Source of the DNA: Lateolabrax maculatus
Taxonomy: Eukaryota; Chordata; Actinopteri; Acropomatiformes; Lateolabracidae
Length of the DNA stretch: 64,000 nt
Reading direction: 5' to 3'
Assembly (NCBI GenBank): GCA_031216445.1
Contig: CM062215.1
Span: forward strand, 7,338,001-7,402,000
Below are positions 48,890 to 58,045 of this stretch, in pieces. The translations under genes were made by a program, and so were the position numbers. Position 1 is the stretch's first letter. Every line of letters starts with the position of its first letter. The notes beneath the pieces are model-generated. The model worked only from the letters and a program-made list of their open reading frames with translations, had not been told where the DNA came from and did not search any database.

Positions 48890-50276
48890 CTGTGTAAGGG
48901 GAGGAAGGCTGGAGGCAAAGATCAATGGCGCAGTGTTCGGATGCATTCCTGAAGAGCACCTTCATCAATCACGGGCTCCTCGCCGCTCTCCTCGCCGCTC
49001 GTGTGTCTACTGTATGCATGCATGCGCGTGGGCCAGTGTGCGTTTGAGACAGGAAAGATTGAGAGCCCAGAAGCACTTCCTTATCATCATTTCACAGTTC
49101 CTCCATTTCCTTTTAGTGTGTGTATGTCCTGCTGTACGTCCTCGCTGTATACCAGATGCCGTTGCCCGCTGCATCTTCTCCTCTATACTAGTATCACTGA
49201 GACAAATTCTCTACATTTATTGTCCTCAGCAAGCGGAAGTAAGGCTGATTCCAAATCCAGGGGGAAACCGGTGAACAAAAATACACTTAGTGACTGTGTG
49301 ATACAAAAAGATCTGACCTGTATGTACTCCTTGTTGCTGTCCTCCGAGGGTGTCCAGGCATTGTCGTCGTTGTTGAGGCGGGCCTGGCGTGGCAGCCAGC
49401 GGTTGTCGTAGAAGGTCGTTGAAGCGGTGATCTGATCGTCGCTGATCTTCCCCGACTCCATGCCGAGTGCCATGCTGCAGTGGAACGCTGATGGGAGAAG
49501 GAGAGGGGGGCAGGGGAGGGGGATGCGGAAAGCAGAGCGTTAACGGTATATTTGTTGAGGCCTGACGAGGGCTGCGGGAAAGAGAGGAGGAAAAGAGGAG
49601 AAGGAAGGAAAGTTGAACAGAACGGATGACAGATGCAGGAAAATGTTTCAAAGAGAGTGAGAGGGAAGATCTAAGCGGCATATTATAGAGCCTGAAGACA
49701 GAGACGAAAAGGTAAATCCAGACAGAGAAAGGGCAAAGGGAGACGGAAAGCAGCCCAACAGGTGAGCAGAGGTAAATTGAGGTGAAGTTAATTTATATTC
49801 TAAAAGAAAAAAGTATGAGTCTGCTTCTGAGAAATCGGCCTCTCTTAGGAGAGAGCAAAATAGGCTGAGAGAGGTGAGAGAGAGAGCTTTTGAGATTGAA
49901 ATAGCATTAAAGCAGGCAAAGCAGAGAAGATCGAGAGGGTAAGAGGAGTGAAAGATGAAGAAAGAAAGATGAGTGTCAGCAGAGATGACGGAGAAGAAGC
50001 TGCTGAAAGAGAGAAAATAGTGGTGGGAATAAAAACAGGTAAACAAACCCTGCACAGAGAGCGCCTGCGCGCGCACGCACACACACACTCGCTAAAAGGT
50101 TTATCTCGCACTCACAGTCGCTGACTTCTTTGTGCGTCATGTTGTATCGGGCGGAGAAGCCGTCTTTGGCCACGGCCATGTCGGTGTGGAAGGACAGGGA
50201 CAGCAGGCCGGAGGAGGACTGGATCTCTGGAGGGATCTTTGTCCCGCAGTACCGGCCGATCAGAGGAGCCACTGTG

Positions 50277-50308
<32 letters not shown>

Positions 50309-50728
50309 AAAAATAATGTATACATGCATGTTATATTTTGAACAATACTTTAAATAGTTTCATTTTTCAGGGTGATCTTGCAATAAAATTGCAATTGTGT
50401 TTATGTGGTTTCATCGGCATGCTTTTGCTATATGATGTTACTTGCTACAAGCAAAAATGTGAAATATTTTGTCCTTTCCATTTAAAATAGAAAAAATAAT
50501 CCAGCTCTGCAAAGACAGGCTTCCAGTGGGCACGCTGCTTCAGTAAGTGTTGTCTAATGAGTCGCAGCACGCTCCCCCCCACCATCCTTCTTCCTCCCAT
50601 CATTCCTCTCCCTCTCTTTTTCTCTCCTGTCCATCCCTCCATCTGCCATGTGTGTCTCAGCCAGGGCCCAGCAGGGGGATTGGAATCCCTGCCTTAATTC
50701 AAGCTGCACTGGGATCAGCTGCGCACAC

Positions 50729-50767
<39 letters not shown>

Positions 50768-52664
50768 CACACACACGCACACACACACACACACACACTC
50801 ACACACATACACCAGTGAGGATTACAATAGTCTCAAGAGTAGCACCCTCACCAGACACCAAATTCTTCACCCTTCTGTTTTGTCTCCCATCCCTCTTTCA
50901 TGCCCGCGGACTCGGCTCACTAGAACTGGGTTACTCTTTAATTTCCTCCTAATTCTCAACTTTAAATGGTATAAATTGTTTTCAGCTATCAAAGCCCCCA
51001 AATTCAGGGCTATAATTGGAATTTTAAATCCACTTGGATCCCTTTTTAGCAAGTGAAAATAGAATAATTAGAGCAAATCGTCAGTTCTCTCCTTCATATT
51101 TTAAAAAAGGACGGAAAGAAAGCGAGACGGAGTGAAAGGGAGCAAGAAAGAGGTGGGAAGTGAACCACTCACCACCACTAATGGGGTTTTCATCAGCACT
51201 ACAGCAGCCAACACTACCCTATGGCGGTCACTATCAAAGCCCTTGATAACATCCTCAAATGTTTTTTCCTCCCCACTTCCTGATCTCGGCTGATAGGCCG
51301 CTTTGGCGACGCTCGGCACCTCCTATTGGATACAAACAGATATTCATCGTGGCCGTCACTCTCACTCGCCCTGGGGAGGAAGGAAGCGCTGGGTGATAAG
51401 GAGGGAGGACAGGGAGGATAGGAAGGGGGTGATGAAGGGTGTTATTATGGAGAGGGAAGAGGGGCATGGGAAAGGGCTGCTCCTTAGGGGTATCGAGGCA
51501 CTTACAGCTCCCCGTGTGAAATAATGTTTCCTCTATGTAAAGTGAAGGAATGCAAGGCAAGGCTGCTTACATCAAAGAGAGCTATGGCCGCTCTGAAAAA
51601 TTGGTTAGACTGGTATGTAAATTTCTGTGTGAGAATTGGGAGGATTGCATGAGTATGTGCTGAGTCTGAGTGTGGTTATGGAGGCAAGGCGTGTGAGCGT
51701 GTGTTGTCCCCGGAAACCCAGGAACATCTAATTTTCTAAGCACGTGTGTTTCCATGCACCTTAACAAGCGAGTGTATAAGCATTCTTTGCTTTGAGTTGA
51801 GTCATATCGACATTCGCGCGCGTGCCATTGGTGCGCGTGTGCCCTCACCTTGCGGCAGGCCGTCCCACACGTCCAGCCAGTCGTACTTGCAGTCGCCCTC
51901 TCCCACCAGCAGGGGATCGTTCTCGAGGTCAAAGGTCAGGAACGTGAGGGTGATGTCCATGTGGGGCGGGGCGATGATCATGTAGGAGCACTCCAGATTG
52001 TGGGGGTATTTATCCGGGAAGCCCGGGGACTCGATCATGCCGGAGGAGCTGGTGAAATTGCGGAAGCAGAATTCCGAGCCTGTGCGGATGCAAGGATAAG
52101 AGGATATTTAGAAAGGAATAAGCCATGGGTCATATTAGGGGAATACAGGCATAAGCAATCGATCACACTGGGATATCTCATCTGACTTGCAGAGGGTGTT
52201 TCAGAGAGTCGTTCATCACTGACAGCAAGCTGGAATATACAGTAGCTGCGGCGGCGAGACACAAACACACACGGTTTATGATTACTGATGGAGGAGAAAA
52301 TACACAGTGAGCAAATGCTCAAGTGGGTGTTTCTAACATTGCAGCGAGACACAGACAGGCTAACAGCTCTGTTGGTACCAATCAGCTCCGCCACCACACA
52401 AAGCACCAATATCTTCAACCACTTCTGTGTCCACAAACCACAAAGATGTGAACAAAAACCTTTTGTACTCTCAGAAAAGTAGTATTATTATGTTTGATGG
52501 CTTTATTGTCCCCTTAAAAGACCCATCTTCATACGTTTGAGGTTACATAATATGACATATTAATGATGCACACTTATGCGGGGCTAAAGTGGGGAATCGA
52601 CTGACCCCTTCTCTATTTTATACATTCAAAACAAATATCCTCTAACACTCTCTCTTCCCCTCTC

Positions 52665-52713
<49 letters not shown>

Positions 52714-52957
52714 ACAAAACGTTGTGTAATGGTTCTAAGTGGGCCCTTTGCGGCGGCTCCTCATTAGCCATGCAGATTTATGCGCCCTGGGCGGCTCACC
52801 TTGAGCGGCGGCAGCTGTGTGGCTCAGATCATCTACCCATCAGCCACTGCTCGGCGGCCCACTGGGGAGCCTGAGTCACGGCCGAGTGTTTATGGGCCGG
52901 CACATCAATGAGGATGGAGAGAGAGAGCTGACGGTCCAGCACATGCACATGCACCCT

Positions 52958-53011
<54 letters not shown>

Positions 53012-56000
53012 ACACACAAGACAGACAGGGGACTTTACACAAATGTCACACACACAGTCTCATTCACAAACCCTGGCTATTTTCACAGACTGTCCATTTG
53101 CCTTCTCCTCAAACATTTCTATCTTTACATGTAGGCTATAAACAGTCGGTCTGTTTAGTTATATGTCTTCCTGTGGCTCTATCTATTTTTATGCTTACCA
53201 GGAGGGCAAATATCTTCATGTGATAATGTTGCTAAGAGACTGCAGGTTTTTCATAAGGTCTTTGTTTAACTGCACATATCAGAAATGCCTCCGGTTGTGA
53301 CCTTTCTAAACTAACTGATGGCACTTCATCATTGCTCTTCTTGTGGCTATTTACAAGTGCTTGCAGTGGAAGTTGGTTTTTACAATTTCTCCCCAGTTTC
53401 AATTACTCGTGCAAGGTCAGCTGGAAGAAGATTTCACTACATTTTCCTTTGCAAAGACGCGAACAAATGGCAAGCATGTAACTACCATAAAGAAACAAGT
53501 CTGTGCGTGAAGTATTTTCCCATCATTGAGTGTGCTGGAAAGCAGACAGGGAGGTCAGGTTGAAGAGACTCGGGGGAGAGGCTTCTGGTGGATTTCAAAC
53601 CTGGGAAAGCTGGGGTTGCATCCAGCTGCACTGCACTGTGTCAGGGAACTGCCAGGTTGGTTTGATAACCAGATACATATTCATAAAAGCAGCGTTTCTG
53701 GGCACAGACATGTTAACTGCGCATTCCTCCTGCAGCATTCCTCCAAGGCACCAGTCCTTATTATCAGGCAGCCCTATAAAAGCCGAGAGGTTGACTGGCT
53801 GCTCTGGCCCTCCCCTGTCTACACTTGGTTAATGGCAGAGAACTGACCCCAATCAGCACGGAGAGAGGGGAAAAAACTCAGGAGACAAACACCGTCTGCG
53901 TCTCTCTCGCTTTGTTTTTTCCTGTTCTCGAGCAGATTCCGTTTGTCTGTTTTTTCCTTGCATTTCATTCCCTTCTATTTTGATGCCACTTATCTGACTT
54001 TTGCTCCTCGAGTCATGCATGTATTAACGTATTTCTTTCTGTGTGTGTGTATCTGTCTGCCTGTCCATCTATTTCGCGTGCATGTGCGTATGTCGTAGTG
54101 TAGATGTCGACACAAGCGTACGAGTCTTCCCCCACATGTTAAAAGCAGCACTCAACCCCTTGAGTCGACTCCCACACACACACTGCAACATCAAAACAAT
54201 CGTGGATCATCTGCCGTCACGCTCGGAGCCTGGCTGCCCACACAAACACACACACACACACACACACACAGAACTCGGCATGTTGAAATATGACAGCAAT
54301 TTACAGCAAGCTACCGGTGATATCTCCATATCCCCTCAACTACTGACCTCACCTCTCTGTGTTAAGTGTGTTTTTGTGAGTGTGTGCGTGTCTACAGTTG
54401 CTGTGTATGAGTGAACAGCATAAATTGGAGTAAACATGAATGCTATTTATCCATTACAGCCATAAGATGCATGTGATAGTAGTGTGCTTATAATGTAACG
54501 GTAAATGAAATATACAATATGCATGAGTCATATGCCATGAGAGTGTGTGTCTTTGCGTGAGTATGTCTTTCTTGTGTATGCCTTTTATTAAGCTCCTTAC
54601 ATGTGTATCCTTTGCCGCCTGCATGTTTGTCTCTCTCTACGAGTCTCCTGCGTGTGTGTGTCTGTGTCTGAAGGTGTGTGTGATGGCTTCACAGTATGTG
54701 TGAGACCTAGTAACACACTGGCCTTGTTTCTTACTGGGTCACAGTGCAGCAGTCTGGAGTCTTACCGCCGAAAACTTCAATCTGAGCACAGCTTGACTCC
54801 ATCGCCTCCAAACACAGCGCTGCGTGTTAGGGCTGTGTGCTTTACGCTCGGTGTGCACGAAATAGTCGCTTCAAAAACACGCCGCGCCGCCACGTGCCAA
54901 AGCTGTGTGCACGCCCGTCTTCATACACTTGCGTGCGTGCACCCTTTGCTGTGTCTTGCGTACGCATGAGTACCTTCTCTTTTCGTTAGCGCTCATTAGT
55001 TCACAGTGTATGAACACGCCAAAAACAAGTTCCCCTTGCTACCCCCCTCCGCCAACCCTCGGCCCGTGTCTTACACACACATGCAGCGTGCGCGCACTCA
55101 CACATGCCGGCCTTGCGCAGGCCTCCAGTTGGTGCTTGCATCGCACCATGAGCTGCCATTTGGCAGGAGAAGGGAGGTCATGGTGTGAGTGTGTACGTGT
55201 GTGTGTGTGTGTGAGTGTGGCGGGGAGGGTGAGTTGCTGGGTAGAAACCACTCGACTCTCGCACATGAGTGCCTGATGTAGTAGCAGCTCCACATGTTGT
55301 GTCAGGGCAACCCCGTTCCCTCCTCCTCCTCCTCCTCCTCCTCCTCTCTTCTCCTCTCATCCTTTCCTTCGCTTCCTGTCTTCTCAGCAAGTGACGTGCA
55401 GAGTCTGTGTTCATTCACTCTTTTAACTCTCCGTCTCGTCTGGCGTCGCCCTGCTCCCCCTGTCCTCGGCACGCAACTCTTGCTGAGGGCTCACCTTCTG
55501 CGTTTGCGAGTGGCTGCCGCACATCAAAACCACCTCGCCCTCCGCTCTCTACCTGCCTGTCTCCGTCTGACACACATCCACTCCTCACGCGCAGACACTG
55601 GCAGATCTCTCGTGTAACCCTGCTTGAGCTCAGTTCAAGACTCCATTGAAGAAAAATCCCTCCCGAGGCATCTGAGGAGATGTGTGCGCGCGTGTGTGCG
55701 TGAATGTGTGGCGGAAGGGGCGTGCTGCACAGGGGGTTTAGGGTGGAAAACCCACGATAACAACAACAACAACATCGCGAACAAGTAGAAGACGCAAGAA
55801 AAGAAAAACAACATTCTCGGCGTGCCATGGCTTGACACTTTTATGGACCCGGAGAGACATTCTACATCAGTCTGAAGCAGCGTTATATAGACAGGAATGG
55901 TCCTTTTAAGTCGTGTATCAGGCTGATGCCTCTGTTATGTGTTGTGGAACAGAATACCATCATCAAGTGTTTTTAATCTTGAGCACGAAAAAAAAAAAAA

Positions 56001-57021
56001 AGAAAAATGCCAAAAGGCCTCCTGCTGTTTGTGATCAAAGTGTTGTTGTGCAGCTCTCGATGTTCCTGAGTCTTATTCATGCAGTTGCTGATCACGCCTT
56101 ATTATTTCATTTTGGAACACGTTCTCCTCATCACTGATCAGTTTTAAACACTCTTTGTGCTCATCCAGATTATTTATTCATGAATTTAATTTACCTTTGC
56201 CAGTTAATTACTTGAGTGTAATTTCAGCGATGGGATGAATCGGGGGTTTCAGGAATAAACACCACATGGCAATCAGCCATGTGGTAACAGCCATCACTGA
56301 CTCAAGGGTCGGCATCCAATCAACACGATAGCATCAGAAATACACACAGGGCCAATGTTGTGACTGGCACTCGGGCGGGGGGTCCTGCCTTAGGCGGCGC
56401 TCCCGCCGTGACCCCACAGATGCCACGGCAGCGGTCACGGAGGGGACCCAACGCCCTGGGGTTCCCTCGGCCCTGTCTTAACCCGGGATTGGCTGCGACG
56501 TTATCTGCCCCCGCCACGCTAGTGGTGGGCTTTGGGGAACTGGGCAAAAGGGGGCTTTGCTGGCAAGTCTTCCCCCTGTAGCCGTGGTAACAGCGTCAGT
56601 GGCACGTGACTGTGTGTAAGTGAAAGTGTACGAGGGATAGATGAGGGCGTGGGGGGGGGGTGGAGATGGGAGGGGGGTTGTAGGCTGAATAAGGGGTTAA
56701 GCACGCATGAGTAGGAGCAAAGTAGGCCACAACAATAATGGAGGAGGGGAGTCGTGCACTTTCACTGTACCGCAGGATTAAGACATATGTGCACTGTATG
56801 TGTGTGTGTGTGTGTGTGTGAGTGTGTGTGTGTGTATGGGGGGGGCTGGGTGTGTGGGTGGAAAGATGTTGTTTTGGGGCAAACGCTCACCCTGGCTCCC
56901 CTCAGGAGGTGTACTGAAGGGTGGAGGGGTATCAGGATGGATGTAGAGTCAAAGGTCGGCTCCTTCTCCTCCTCGCAGGAAATAATTAGCCTTCGATGCA
57001 CTGTACCCCATTACACACACC

Positions 57022-57062
<41 letters not shown>

Positions 57063-57226
57063 ACTGACACACACGTTGACACAAACAGATTGCTTGTCCA
57101 ATTCAAAATCCCCTAGAGTTGTTACAGTCATCGCTTATGTAATAGGGTTGAATGAACAAAACAAAAACAAGCCGCGGTATCATTAGTTCATACCACGGAA
57201 AACAGGCCATGATATGGCTCTTTCAC

Positions 57227-57272
<46 letters not shown>

Positions 57273-58011
57273 ACATGCACAGCCAAAACCAGACACACAC
57301 ACTGTCTGACTTCTAGACACAGCGTGGTGGGGTCAGCCTGGTCCGTGGGCTGTACTGTCTGTTTAAGACAGGAAGCCGCACACACACATCTCCCAGATGT
57401 GTGCTGAGATTTCTATCTCTGCTAGGACGCACCCTTTAAAAACACATACGCACCCATAAACACACACCCACTCACACACAAACCCACACACTGTACACAC
57501 ACTGCGCCGAAACTATTCTACTCCAGTGCACTCTAGGATTACCCTCACATATTTACAGATAAATAAGTAGCAAAATATTTTTTTTTTGGACAATTACTGT
57601 CTTCCAAAGATGTTTAGAAATGACAAGCACACAAAATGAAACTAAAATCCATTAACGAGGGTAAAAGTAATGGTAGTGCAATTACTTCCACTCTGGTAAA
57701 TAAACACATCTCAGCCGGGATCTCGGCGTTCCCGTCAGAAGTTGTAAGCTGTGTTCAGTGGAAACCCATGGCCCAGGCCTGCCACGGTAAGACAAACAGC
57801 TATGATGAGAGAGCGTGCAGCCGCTGGAAACGCCGTAATTAACACATGGCCTCAATCACGCTTTCAGAATACATTTTCACTCTCTGACTCACTCCCCCTT
57901 TGTCGGTCTCTCTCCCTTCACCCCAATCAATTTCTCACCGTCTCTGTCTCTGTTTGTCTGTCAGTACACCTCTCTCTCTCTCTCTCTTTCTCACAAAACT
58001 CACACACACAA

Positions 58012-58045
<34 letters not shown>

